Below, piece by piece: positions 1-8,267 of a stretch of 64,000 nt of DNA (positions within the stretch are counted from its first letter, which is position 1; every line of letters begins with the position of its first letter). The DNA lies in assembly GCF_030127105.1 (NCBI RefSeq), contig NZ_CP126161.1, positions 1 through 64,000 of the forward strand, read 5' to 3'. A program made the position numbers and the translations under genes. This DNA is from Haloarcula pelagica. GTDB taxonomy: Archaea; Halobacteriota; Halobacteria; Halobacteriales; Haloarculaceae. The notes beneath the pieces are model-generated. The model did no database searches. It was not told the origin of the DNA and saw nothing but the letters and a program-made list of their open reading frames with translations.

Positions 1-138
1 TCCCTCTCGGGGACCGGCCCCTCGTTTACCGCCGTCGGCGAACGGGAGGCGCTCGAACCGGTCAAGGCCTACTGGGACCAGCGTGACGGCGAGACACTGC
101 TGACAACGACACAGACGGACGGAACACAGATAGCATGA
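1..138 (+). CDS. aroK: Archaeal shikimate kinase (GHMP type), 3' end only
   Basis: The window opens inside this gene; only the last 45 codons are present, ending with TGA at 136-138. The visible part begins with SLSGTGPSFTAVG, which looks like the C-terminal glycine-rich GTGPS motif of GHMP kinases, the fold used for shikimate kinase in archaea instead of the bacterial P-loop enzyme. The product would phosphorylate shikimate with ATP in the chorismate pathway in the cytoplasm. Its stop overlaps the start of the chorismate mutase gene (ATGA), and that pairing supports the assignment. Another GHMP kinase cannot be excluded from so short a piece. Confidence 0.7.
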   Translation, partial: SLSGTGPSFTAVGEREALEPVKAYWDQRDGETLLTTTQTDGTQIA

Positions 139-428
139 GTTCAGAACCTACCCCGGAAGACATGTCACTGGAGGAACTGCGCGACGAGATCCGTGCCATC
201 GACCGCGAGATCGTCGAGAAGATCGCCCAGCGAACGTACGTCGCCGACACGATCGCCCAGGTCAAAGACGAACAGGGCCTGCCGACCACCGACGAGGCAC
301 AGGAACAGGCCGTGATGGATCGCGCCGGCGAGAACGCCGAACGGTTCGATGTCGACGCGAACCTCGTGAAAGCGACCTTCCGACTCCTGATCGAGTTGAA
401 CAAGGTGGAACAGCGCGAGAACCGCTAA
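135..428 (+). CDS. Chorismate mutase (AroQ class)
   Basis: This 97-residue all-helical protein has the typical length of a stand-alone AroQ chorismate mutase, which converts chorismate to prephenate for Phe and Tyr synthesis. The N-terminal helix carries the family pattern LRDEIRAIDREIVEKIAQR, with the active-site Arg near residue 16. A Lys near residue 49 (AQVKDEQG) and the C-terminal helix LLIELNKVEQRENR complete the fold. The start ATG overlaps the upstream stop by four bases, so the two genes are probably co-transcribed and translationally coupled. The prephenate dehydrogenase that uses its product is separate, near 10 kb. Confidence 0.9.
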   Translation: MSSEPTPEDMSLEELRDEIRAIDREIVEKIAQRTYVADTIAQVKDEQGLPTTDEAQEQAVMDRAGENAERFDVDANLVKATFRLLIELNKVEQRENR

Positions 429-433
429 CCGGG

Positions 434-1834
434 TCAGTTCACCGCCTTCGACAGTTCGGCTCCCGCCTTGAACTTCACGTCCTGGGACGCCCGACTCGCA
501 CTCGTCAAGTGAAGCACCGGGGCATCGACCCCCACGTGCAGCAACTCGATATCATACTTCTTCTCTCCCGGCCGCTTCCGAAGGAGGATGTCGTTCCCAC
601 CCGACTCCGAAAGTACACCCGCCTTCACCAACTCCTCAACAGTCCCCGAATCCAGCCGCGCCCCCCTCCGTCGACGCGTAACCATTCCCCGAGGTGCATC
701 ACCCCCACCCGCCACATCCTCAAACGTAGCAGTAAGCTCAGAAAGCTTAGAACGCTCGACACCGACCACCTCTGTCGGTCCAGCCATCGACACCACCGTC
801 GCCGAATTCCCGTACAGCGCAGCATCGTCGATGACCCACCCACCCGTGTACACGAGCTGGTCGTTGCTCTCACACCGCTGGACATAGAACAACGCCGGGA
901 ACGACTCCGGACACCGCGGCGGCTGCACCATCACCTGAAACACCGACACACCAGTCGACGATCCAGACTCCGTCGTCCGCGCCCAGACACCCGGCCCGCA
1001 CCGTTCTGTGCCAAAAGGCCATTGGACACTACAGACCTGCTCAGAGCCACCGTCCGCGCCCGGCGGCGAACTCACTACCAGCACTGGCCCGTCCTCCGCT
1101 CGAACGACCTCCAAACCACCGCCCGTCGCCGTCGGTTCAGACACCTCCGCAACGAAGTGAGGCGTCGTCCCGCACGCCGCCCCCGGGAAAATCTCCCGTT
1201 CAGTATCGTCGCAATCGCCACCCCCATCCGGGCCAGCCTTCGGCGTCCCCCAGGAGTACACTCGCCCATCACCAGCAGACTCGCCTGTGAGATACGAGAG
1301 CAGTCGATCCGGCGTCACCGCCTCCCGGATACTCCCGTTCCCACCCGGCACCTCCGCATCCGGCAGACAGACCGTAAACCGCTCGGCGACCATCGCCTCG
1401 CCGCCAAGATAGTCGTAGACGGGCTCCAGTTCTTCGTCCTCGTCTTCAGTGCCGTCGCCGAGGCCGTCACCGTCAGCGTCATCGTCACGAGCGTATCCTT
1501 CTCCCGGCGCGTTGCTCCGCGACGAATTGTGGTTCTGCGCCATGACCGGCGACGACGTAACCCACCCTTCCAGTTCGATCCGACCGGACACCGTCGGAGT
1601 CAGCCGACTCACGTGTGGCCGCCCAACGACAAACTCGCCCATACTCTCTCCCTGTGTCCCCGAGAATGCTGCGGCAGGCGACGCTCCCGTGTTCGTCACG
1701 GACGACGCCACTCGACTCAGACACCCAGCGAGCCCGCCGGCAGCAACGACACCACCTGCCGCGAGGAACCGCCGCCGACTGATGGTAGCATGTGGCACGT
1801 CTCGTCCGACACCATCTGGTCTTCGTGGATGCAT
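434..1834 (-). CDS. Tat-exported lipoprotein of unknown function
   Basis: The N-terminus has a twin-arginine signal, SRRRFLAAGG, followed by a hydrophobic stretch and a lipobox ending LAGC. The protein is therefore probably exported folded and lipid-anchored outside the cell. The mature part of about 430 residues is low-complexity in places, with Gly/Ser/Thr-rich linkers. It contains an Asp-rich run (DDDADGDGLGDG, about residue 120) that resembles a thrombospondin type 3/EF-hand-like calcium loop. Several Cys pairs (QVCSVQ, ERCGPG, PRCPE, QRCE) may form disulfides. No catalytic motif was recognised. It is convergent with chorismate mutase, only 5 bases away. I chose the ATG at 1834; one at 1840 is equally possible. 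The long open frame on the opposite strand is a codon-bias shadow. Confidence 0.75.
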   Translation of the reverse strand: MHPRRPDGVGRDVPHATISRRRFLAAGGVVAAGGLAGCLSRVASSVTNTGASPAAAFSGTQGESMGEFVVGRPHVSRLTPTVSGRIELEGWVTSSPVMAQNHNSSRSNAPGEGYARDDDADGDGLGDGTEDEDEELEPVYDYLGGEAMVAERFTVCLPDAEVPGGNGSIREAVTPDRLLSYLTGESAGDGRVYSWGTPKAGPDGGGDCDDTEREIFPGAACGTTPHFVAEVSEPTATGGGLEVVRAEDGPVLVVSSPPGADGGSEQVCSVQWPFGTERCGPGVWARTTESGSSTGVSVFQVMVQPPRCPESFPALFYVQRCESNDQLVYTGGWVIDDAALYGNSATVVSMAGPTEVVGVERSKLSELTATFEDVAGGGDAPRGMVTRRRRGARLDSGTVEELVKAGVLSESGGNDILLRKRPGEKKYDIELLHVGVDAPVLHLTSASRASQDVKFKAGAELSKAVN

Positions 1835-2041
1835 AATCAAGTAGTGAACGCGAGGTAAGAGTATAAGTTTTCTGATTAATATGGGGGGAAAAAGACGAAC
1901 ATGTGACCGTCGAAGCCGTCCGTGGTACGGTCCGGTGCGTTCTCTACGCCACCGAGAACCGTGTGGGACAGCGAGAAGCCGAGGCGAAGGACTGGCGTGG
2001 CATCGACCGCTACAGGCTCACTCGACCACCGACACGCCCGC

Positions 2042-2720
2042 TCAGTACTCCCAGAGACGGCGGATTCGCCCCTCGATTTCGGGGTACTGCTCGCGGAGGG
2101 TCGCCACGTCGGTCTCGCCGCCGACGTTGATCACGTGGACTTCGCCACGACGGTCGCTGTAGACATCCTGGAAGTCGTAGACGGCACCGACGACATCGAC
2201 ATCGTCGGCCACGTCGTCGCTCGCGACGAGGAACTCGACTTGCCGATCCACGTTGTACTCGACGAGCCGATTGATCGCGCCCGCACGGCCCACATCGTCG
2301 GGTAGCGCCTCGACACCGGGTTCGAGGTGGGGTTCGAGCAGGCTGAGACAGTGTTCGATCCCCGGCGGTTCCGAGAGTCCCTCGGTGAGCTCGTCGTAGG
2401 TCGCCGTGACGGCCCCGCAACCGGTGTGGCCGACGACGACGGCGGTCTTCGTCCCGGTGTGCGAGCGGATAGAGCACGTCACCGGAGACGGCCTCGCCCG
2501 ACGCGGTCCGCTGGACGACCCGGTTCCCGATGTTTCCACAGGTAAAGAGGTGGCCGGGTTCGTCGTTGCCGAAGATGTGGTCCTGGAGGACCCGGGAGTC
2601 GGAACAACAGACGGTGACTGCCTCGGGATGTTGGGCGTCCTGCACGTCGCCGAACCGCGCCTGGAACGTCTCGGCGTGCTCGGCGTTGCGAGCGAGTAGG
2701 TCGACCAGTACCTCGTTCAT
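2042..2720 (-). CDS. Beta-class carbonic anhydrase (frameshifted)
   Basis: The enzyme hydrates CO2 to bicarbonate using zinc. The first frame contains the CxDxR motif (CCSDSRV, about residue 38) and FTCGNIGNRVV. After SGDVLYPLAH near 2455-2468 the reading continues in another frame as TGTKTAVVVGHTGCGAV, which holds the second zinc-ligand motif HxxC. It ends RIRRLWEY at 2042. The two pieces give a normal beta-CA of about 225 residues. The shift is a net +2/-1 change, for example a lost GC in a CTCGCGCAC context, and may be a sequencing error. The gene is flanked by a convergent 180-bp gap towards the lipoprotein. The enzyme is confidently recognised; whether the allele is intact is not. Confidence 0.85.
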
Positions 2721-2765
2721 ACGGTGACCACCGTTCGTAGGGATATATCAGTTTGTGGTCCCTAC

Positions 2766-3355
2766 TCACAGTGAGAGCGCGTTCGTCCCGGTCGCGAGGG
2801 CCGACGCGACCGCGTCGCTGTCCAGTTCGGGGATCGGTATCGGCGCCGACGGCGGCTCGTCGTCGTCCCGGAGCGAGCGTGCCCACCACTCTACGTCGTG
2901 CCACTCCCCGTGTTTGTAGCCCACGTCCTCGTAGGTACCGACGCGGTCGAACCCCATGGCATCGTGCAGTGCCGTACTCGGCGGGTTCGGGACGGTGATC
3001 CCGGCGTAGACGTTGCGGTACCCCTGGCGTTCCAACACGGCAAACAGTGACTGGTAGAGGCCGCCGGCGACCCCGCAGCGCCGGGCGTTCTCGGCGACGT
3101 AGACAGAGGATTCGACCGCCCACTTGTAGGCGCCCCGGCTTCGGTGCGGCTGGCGTAGGCGTACCCCAGGACGCGACCGTCGTGTTCGCAGACGAGCCAG
3201 GGGTGCTGTTCCAGCGTCTCTGAGAGGCGTTCGGCGAACGCCGCTTCGCCGGGGAGCTCGGTCTCGAAGGTGATCGCGCTGTCCCGGACGAACGGTGCGT
3301 AGATCTCGCGACAGGCCGGCGCGTCGGCTGGTCCGGCAAGCCGTATTTCGACCAT
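2766..3355 (-). CDS. GNAT N-acetyltransferase, phosphinothricin acetyltransferase-like (frameshifted)
   Basis: The N-terminal part MVEIRLAGPADAPACREIY with FVRDSAITFE is typical of the PAT/YwnH branch of GNAT acetyltransferases, which transfer acetyl from acetyl-CoA to small amino compounds. After VLGYAYAS the reading moves to a second frame, PHRSRGAYKWAVESSVYV, followed by the acetyl-CoA loop region (ENARRCGVAGGLYQSL) and GFDRVGTYEDVGYKHG. The shift lies at about 3145-3152 and is repaired by restoring one C in AGCCCGCAC. I chose the ATG at 3355 because MVEIR is the usual start; an upstream ATG at 3394 adds a non-homologous leader. The C-terminal tail of about 25 residues is lineage-specific. 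The substrate is unknown. Confidence 0.8.
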
Positions 3356-3437
3356 CTCTCCGGCGTAACGGCGGGACGGATATAAGTCCGACACTCGCGT
3401 CCCGAGCGCTTACCACGCGGACCGGCGTACCGGACGT

Positions 3438-3998
3438 ATGCCCTCGGAGAAGGAGAAGATGCTGGCAGGCGAGCGGTACGACCCGAGCGATCCCGAACTG
3501 GTCGCCGAGCGCGAGCGAGCACGCGAACTGGTCCGTGCGTACAACCGGACCGACCCCGGCGCGGGCGACCGGCGGCGGGACCTGCTCGACGAGCTGTTCG
3601 GGTCGGTCGGCGAGTCGACCGTCGTCGAACCACAGTTCCGCTGTGACTACGGCACCCAGATCCACGTCGGCGACGGCTTCTTCGCGAACTTCGGCTGCGT
3701 GTTCCTCGATGTCTGTCGGATCGAGTTCGGCGATCGGTGTCTGCTGGGGCCGGGCGTCCACGTCTACACGGCGACACACTCGCTCGACCCGGCCGAACGC
3801 GCCGCCGGCATCGAGTACGGCAAGCCCGTGACCGTCGGCGACGATGTCTGGATCGGCGGCCGGGCGGTCCTGAATCCGGGCGTGACGGTCGGTGACCGCA
3901 GCGTCGTCGCCTCGGGCGCGGTCGTCACCGAAGACGTTCCCGCGGGCGTCGTGGTCCGGGGGAACCCGGCGACGGTCGTCCGCGAGATCGAGTCGTAA
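3438..3998 (+). CDS. maa: Sugar O-acetyltransferase (maltose/galactoside acetyltransferase family)
   Basis: The 186-residue protein matches the Maa/NodL/LacA family in length and layout. An N-terminal helical region (PSEKEKMLAGERYDPSDPEL) is followed by a left-handed beta-helix of hexapeptide repeats, from about residue 75 (IHVGDGFFANFGCVFLD) to VTVGDDVWIGGRAVLNPGV. The catalytic His is in YTATHSLD (about residue 115). It should transfer acetyl from acetyl-CoA to a hydroxyl of a glucosyl or galactosyl sugar. It is divergent from the upstream GNAT gene and convergent with nikR, 3 bp away. Confidence 0.9.
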   Translation: MPSEKEKMLAGERYDPSDPELVAERERARELVRAYNRTDPGAGDRRRDLLDELFGSVGESTVVEPQFRCDYGTQIHVGDGFFANFGCVFLDVCRIEFGDRCLLGPGVHVYTATHSLDPAERAAGIEYGKPVTVGDDVWIGGRAVLNPGVTVGDRSVVASGAVVTEDVPAGVVVRGNPATVVREIES

Positions 3999-4001
3999 CC
4001 G

Positions 4002-4391
4002 TCAGTCGTCGCGTATCATCATCACTTTGACCCGACCGACGGCGTCGAAGTCACGCAGTCTGTTCGTCAGCGCCCGGACCCGTCCCGCCGGGCCGCGACA
4101 GAACAGCGACTCCAGACACCACTCGCCCTGGTGGGTGTGACTCGTGTTCAGAATCACGTCCTGATACTCGTGTTGGACGGTGTGCAGGGACTCGATGACA
4201 TCGTGATGCCGGTAGTCGAAACCCAGGAGCGCCACGACCTCGCCGGACTGCTCGTCGAACCGGGAGTGGGCTTCGATGTACTCACGCATCGCCTCACGGA
4301 CCGCCCGCGAGCGGTTGTCGAGGCCCTGCTCCTCCCAGACGCGGTCGAACTCCGCCACCGTCTCGTCGGGAATGTTGAAACTCGTTCGCAT
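4002..4391 (-). CDS. nikR: NikR-type nickel-responsive transcriptional regulator
   Basis: The protein has 129 residues. The N-terminal ribbon-helix-helix domain (RTSFNIPDETVAEFDRVWEE) is followed by an ACT-like metal-binding domain. Nickel ligands of NikR are visible: His in GFDYRHHDVIESLH (about residues 68-78), NTSHTHQGEW (about 88-94) and the Cys in EWCLESLFCRG (about 97). NikR binds DNA as a tetramer when nickel is bound and represses uptake genes. The divergent neighbour is a nickel/cobalt transporter, so it probably controls that gene and itself from the shared 116-bp spacer. Confidence 0.9.
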   Translation of the reverse strand: MRTSFNIPDETVAEFDRVWEEQGLDNRSRAVREAMREYIEAHSRFDEQSGEVVALLGFDYRHHDVIESLHTVQHEYQDVILNTSHTHQGEWCLESLFCRGPAGRVRALTNRLRDFDAVGRVKVMMIRDD

Positions 4392-4507
4392 CGTCGGTGT
4401 GTGCTCGCGCCCGCTACATGAACACCGCCGGCTCGCCGAAGCGCGTATGACGATCCCCCAAACAGGTATTAACTACCCTTAACCGACCGCTGGCGCTACG
4501 TCCACCC
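4392..4507. promoter_or_regulatory. Shared nikR / nickel transporter promoter region
   Basis: This is the 116-bp spacer between the divergent nikR and transporter genes. It contains an AT-rich GGTATTAAC segment at 4465-4473, about 36 bp before the transporter start, which could serve as its TATA element. One GTATGA (4445-4450) matches one half of the classical NikR operator, but the second half-site (TCATAC 16 bp on) is not present. A weak GGTA-N5-TACC repeat lies at 4465-4477. A regulatory role follows from position; the operator assignment is a guess. Confidence 0.35.
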
Positions 4508-5361
4508 GTGATGATCGACGGCGAACTGACCGGACTCCTGGCCGGAGCTGTCGTCCTCGGCGCGGTCCACGGGATGGAACCGGGCCACGGCTGGCCGGTC
4601 GCGGCCTCCTACGCGCTCGACCAGTCGAACAAGTGGGTCGCCGGGATCGCCGCGAGCACGATCCTCGGGCTGGGACACCTCGTCAGCAGCCTCGCGATGG
4701 TCGGCGTGTTCTTCTACGCGAAGTCGTACTTCTCGCTGACGCAGGTCAACGAGCCACTGACCGTTGCCGGTATCCAGATCGGCGGTCCGGTCAGTGTCGT
4801 CGCCGGCTCCTCCTGATCGTCCTCGGCGTCCGGGAGTACACCGGCGGACACAGCCACGGCGGCGACGTAGACGACCACTCACACGACCACGGTGACACAC
4901 ACGATCACAGCCGTTCGCACGATCGGTCCCACTCACACGAGCACGGTGGTTCTCACGCGGACAGCCACGATCACTCACACGGCGAGCAGGCCCACGAGGG
5001 TGGCCTCCGCGCTCGCCTCGGACGCGCGTTCCCGTTCGCCGGCGGACACGACCACGGATCGCTCTCGGACGCGGCCGATCGCGGCCTGCTCAGTATCGCC
5101 TGGGCGGCGTTCCTCCTCGGGTTCGCCCACGAGGAGGAGTTCGAGATCATCGCACTCTGTGCCGGGTCGAGCTACTGTCTCGAACTGATGAGTGCCTACG
5201 CCCTCACGGTGATCGCCGGTATCGTCGGCCTGACTGCCCTGTTGCTGGCCGGGTACGAACACTACGAGGACGAGGTCGAGCGGATCACGCCCTACCTGCC
5301 GGTGTTCTCCGCAGCCGTGTTGATCCTGCTGGGGGCTGGCTTCGTGACGGGTCTGCTCTGA
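4508..5361 (+). CDS. NicO/RcnA-like nickel-cobalt membrane transporter with His-rich loop (frameshifted)
   Basis: This multi-pass membrane protein begins with helices containing GAVHGMEPGHGWPVA, the HX4DH-like metal-path helix of nickel/cobalt transporters. A central loop (4855-4985) is packed with His/Asp (HSHDHGDTHDHSRSHD and similar) and would bind metal. A second helix pair contains GFAHEEEFEIIALC. Frame one stops artificially at 4816 after VVAGSS. Adding one C at about 4803 (GGCCTCCTCCTG) joins it to LLLIVLGVREYTGG and gives about 284 residues. It lies divergent from nikR, implying nickel-regulated transport. Direction of transport (import versus efflux) is not readable from sequence. 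Confidence 0.85.
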
Positions 5362-5365
5362 GCGC

Positions 5366-6288
5366 TCAGTGGCGCTCTCCGGCCGTCCGGCCCGCCCCGA
5401 GGAGTTCGTCCCTGATCGCGTCCCGTTTCAGCAGGATGAATCCGGCGAAGATGAGCGCGAACCCGGCGACGGTCGCCGCTGTCAGTTCCTCCGGCAGGAA
5501 GAGGACGCCGGTGATGGCGGCGACGATCGGCGCGGCGTAGGAGACCAGGTTGATCTCGATAGGGCCGAGCCGTTCCAGCAGGTCGAAGTAGATCAGGAAG
5601 CCCAGGGCGCTCGCGACCACGACCAGATACGCCAGCGCGAAGAGTCCCCGCGGTTCCCAGCGGACGGCTGCGACGGACTCGCCGATGGCGAGGCTCGCGA
5701 CGTGCATGAGAGCCGCGCCCAGCAACATCGACCACGCCTCCATCGTCTCGATGGGCAGTTCGGCCTCGACACGGCGGGTGAGGACGCTCCCGAGCGCGAA
5801 CGCGGCCGCGGCCAGGAAGACGAGAAACAGCGAGACAGTGCGGCTCGTCACTGAGCGCCCCGTCCGGGATTGCTCAGGACGACGACGCCGACGAAGCCGA
5901 CGAGCAACCCGACCACGCCGACGACGGTGAGACGTTCCTCGGGGAGAAACACCCGGGCGAACGCGGTCGTGAGGACCGGCGAGAGGCTCACGACGATGGC
6001 GGCGACGGCGCTGGAGACGCCCAGTTCGCCGACAAACAGCAGGGCGTGGTAGGCGGCGATCATGAACAGGCCACCGACGCCGACAAGCGTCCACTCCGGC
6101 CTGCTCCGGGGCCGCCAGCGGTCGGTCGCGTACACGGCGTAGCCCAGCATCAAGAGCCCGGCGAGGTCGTATCTGAACGCGGCAAACAGCACCGGTGGGA
6201 AGTAGTCCAGCCCGGCCTTGATCGCGGTGAACGCGCTCCCCCAGGCGACCGCCAGCGCGACGAACAGTGTTGCGTTCCTGAAGCGCAT
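5366..6288 (-). CDS. EamA/DMT-family membrane transporter (frameshifted)
   Basis: Two repeated five-helix EamA units form about 307 residues. The first starts MRFRNATLFVALAVAWGSAF and ends VVVLSNPGRGA. The second, in another frame, runs from VTSRTVSLFLVFLAAAAF to the C-terminus ELLGAGRTAGERH. The shift lies at about 5848-5862 and a single missing base restores continuity. Members export metabolites such as amino acids or drugs; the substrate cannot be told here. The gene is convergent with the nickel transporter, with 4 bp between stops, and follows the flippase-like gene in the same direction. Confidence 0.85.
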
Positions 6289-6339
6289 CGGATCGGTGTC
6301 TCCCAGTTCGTGCCCGGCGGCAAAACGTTGGCCATCGAC

Positions 6340-7389
6340 TCACTCCAGTACGCGCCAGATCGAGGCCGAGAGATACGCGGTCGCGAGCCCGCCGATCGAG
6401 AGGACCAGCCAGTAGGTCGCGAGCCGATAGAGCAAGACGCCGGCGGCGGCCTGTTCGGCGCCCGCCCCCGTCAGGAGTGTGAGGACGGCAGTGAGGCCGA
6501 CCTCCGACCCGCCAAGACCGCCCGGCGTCGGGAGCAGTGTCGCCAGCCCGCTCGCCGGCGCGAGAAACAGGGCGAGCGCGAACGGGACGGTCACGCCGAC
6601 GGCGGCCAGCCCGGAGTACAGTGCCAGCGAGAGCGTCAGCCACCCGAGGACTGCCAGGGACGCGCCGACGGCGATCCGCCGTTCGTCGCCGGTCGCGGCC
6701 CCGAAGCCCGCGAGAAAGGAGTCGACGTGCGGGGCCACGCTGTCGGGGTGGGTGTGCCGGGCGAGCCGCTCGGAGACGGGGGCGACGAGCCCGTGGACGG
6801 CCCCAGCCACCCCGACGACGGCGCGTCCGAGCACGGCCCGCCGGTACGCGACGAGCGCGACGCCGACGACGAGGACGAGCGTGACACCGGCAGCGAGCGC
6901 GAGCACCATCGGGCCGCCGACGCCCGCCCGCGGGTCGGCGACGAGGCCGACGAGGCCGAGCACGGCCACGCCCAGCGAGGAGCCGAAGATGAGCAACTCG
7001 CTGGCGGCCACCGGAGCGAAGACATCCCTGAACTGCCGATCGAGGTCCTCGGCGATGACGTAGGCCATGATCGCGGTGCCGCTGACCGTTCCCAGCGGGA
7101 GGATCTGCTTGCCGAAGGTCCCGGAGAGGTAGCCCAGTTGGACCCGGTACGGCGGGAGGCCGCTGTCGGCCGCTGTCAGCAGCGTCACCGTCGTCAGACT
7201 CCAGACGAGTTGTGCGGCGAGCGCGGTCACGACGGTGCCCGCGACGAGTGTCGGATCGGAACCGGCGATCGCTGTCGCGACCGCAGCGGTGTCGAGCCCG
7301 AGCAGTAACAGCCCGATCAACGCCAGCGCCAGCGCGGTGCCGGCAAGCTGGCGCCGGCCGAGAGGTGGGCGATGCCGTGTGGTCGCCAT
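6340..7389 (-). CDS. Lysylphosphatidylglycerol synthetase TM-domain / UPF0104 family membrane protein
   Basis: The 349-residue integral membrane protein has about eight hydrophobic segments, from LAGTALALALIGLLLLGLD to the C-terminal YWLVLSIGGLATAYLSAS. The conserved LPTPGGLGGSEVGLTAVL block near residue 300 is the hallmark of the flippase-like/MprF-TM family. These proteins are thought to move lipids across the membrane; the aminoacyl-transferase domain of bacterial MprF is absent. The start ATG at 7389 follows a short gap from surE. The function in haloarchaea is inferred only from the family. Confidence 0.8.
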   Translation of the reverse strand: MATTRHRPPLGRRQLAGTALALALIGLLLLGLDTAAVATAIAGSDPTLVAGTVVTALAAQLVWSLTTVTLLTAADSGLPPYRVQLGYLSGTFGKQILPLGTVSGTAIMAYVIAEDLDRQFRDVFAPVAASELLIFGSSLGVAVLGLVGLVADPRAGVGGPMVLALAAGVTLVLVVGVALVAYRRAVLGRAVVGVAGAVHGLVAPVSERLARHTHPDSVAPHVDSFLAGFGAATGDERRIAVGASLAVLGWLTLSLALYSGLAAVGVTVPFALALFLAPASGLATLLPTPGGLGGSEVGLTAVLTLLTGAGAEQAAAGVLLYRLATYWLVLSIGGLATAYLSASIWRVLE

Positions 7390-7432
7390 CGTCCTCTCTG
7401 GCGGCGCCGACGGGCTTGAACGTGACGGCGAG

Positions 7433-8230
7433 TCAATCGGTCGGGTCGTACGTCTCCGCGAGCGCGTCCAGCGCCTCGTGGTGTTCGGTGGTGTGTGGCG
7501 CGGTCAGCGGGGAGACACTGACCTTCCCGTCGACGACCGCGCGCCGGTCGGTGCCCTCCGGGTCGGGGATGTCGCCGTCGGCCATGTGCTCCCAGATCCG
7601 GTCGTGCAGCGTCACGGCGTCGCCGTCGTGGACGGCGTCCATCTCGTAGAGCCGCGACGGGCGGGTGATCTCGATGTCCGCCGGGCCCCACTCCGCCACC
7701 GGGGCGTTGACGTTGAGGTAGTCACACTGCTCGAAGACGCCGGCACCGAGCGCGTGGTCGGCGAGGTACGTCGTCGCGCGCACCGCCTCGCCGTAGCTGT
7801 CGCCGTTGGCCTCGATGTCGGAGAACGCGGCGTCCTCTCTGACCGGGATGTACATCGAGACGGCGATGGCCGGCACGTCGAAGAACGTCGCCTCGACGGC
7901 GGCGCTGACGGTGCCAGAGCGGCCCAGGACGTACGCGCCCAGGTTCGCGCCCCGGTTACAGCCGGCGATCACCAGGTCGGTCTCGGGGACCAGCGCCTCC
8001 AGCCCGGCCACGACACAGTCGGTGGGCGTCCCCTCGACGACGTAGCCGAGTTCGTGTTCCCGGACCTCGACCTCGTGGGAGATGGCCCGCCCGACGGCGC
8101 TCTGGTCTTCGGCCGGAGCCACGACGGTGACATCACCGACCGTCGAGAGCCCCTCGTACAGCGTCTGCAACCCGGTGCTGTCGATGCCGTCGTCGTTCGT
8201 CAACAGGATCGCCGGCTCGTCGTCGTCCAT
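7433..8230 (-). CDS. surE: 5'/3'-nucleotidase SurE
   Basis: The 265-residue protein begins with the SurE metal-binding motif AILLTNDDGIDSTGL, the DD pair binding a divalent metal. It also has APAEDQSAVGRAIS and the loop VIAGCNRGANLGAYVLGRSGTVSAA, another metal-site region (N and S/G-rich). SurE dephosphorylates nucleoside monophosphates and is linked to survival under stress. The length and order are normal for the family. It stands 38 bp downstream of the Rsm22-like gene in the same direction. Confidence 0.95.
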   Translation of the reverse strand: MDDDEPAILLTNDDGIDSTGLQTLYEGLSTVGDVTVVAPAEDQSAVGRAISHEVEVREHELGYVVEGTPTDCVVAGLEALVPETDLVIAGCNRGANLGAYVLGRSGTVSAAVEATFFDVPAIAVSMYIPVREDAAFSDIEANGDSYGEAVRATTYLADHALGAGVFEQCDYLNVNAPVAEWGPADIEITRPSRLYEMDAVHDGDAVTLHDRIWEHMADGDIPDPEGTDRRAVVDGKVSVSPLTAPHTTEHHEALDALAETYDPTD

Positions 8231-8267
8231 ACCCCCCGTCGGGCCGTCCGCGAGAAAAGGCCACCGC

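Noticed and set aside
509-1858. A 449-codon open frame on the plus strand, opposite the Tat lipoprotein
   Set aside because: It is rich in Arg/His/Pro as typical of antisense frames in GC-rich halophile DNA, while the minus strand has a clear Tat signal, lipobox and acidic composition.
4855-4985. Low-complexity CAC/GAC repeat as a DNA satellite
   Set aside because: It is the His/Asp-rich loop of the nickel transporter and stays in frame, so it is coding.
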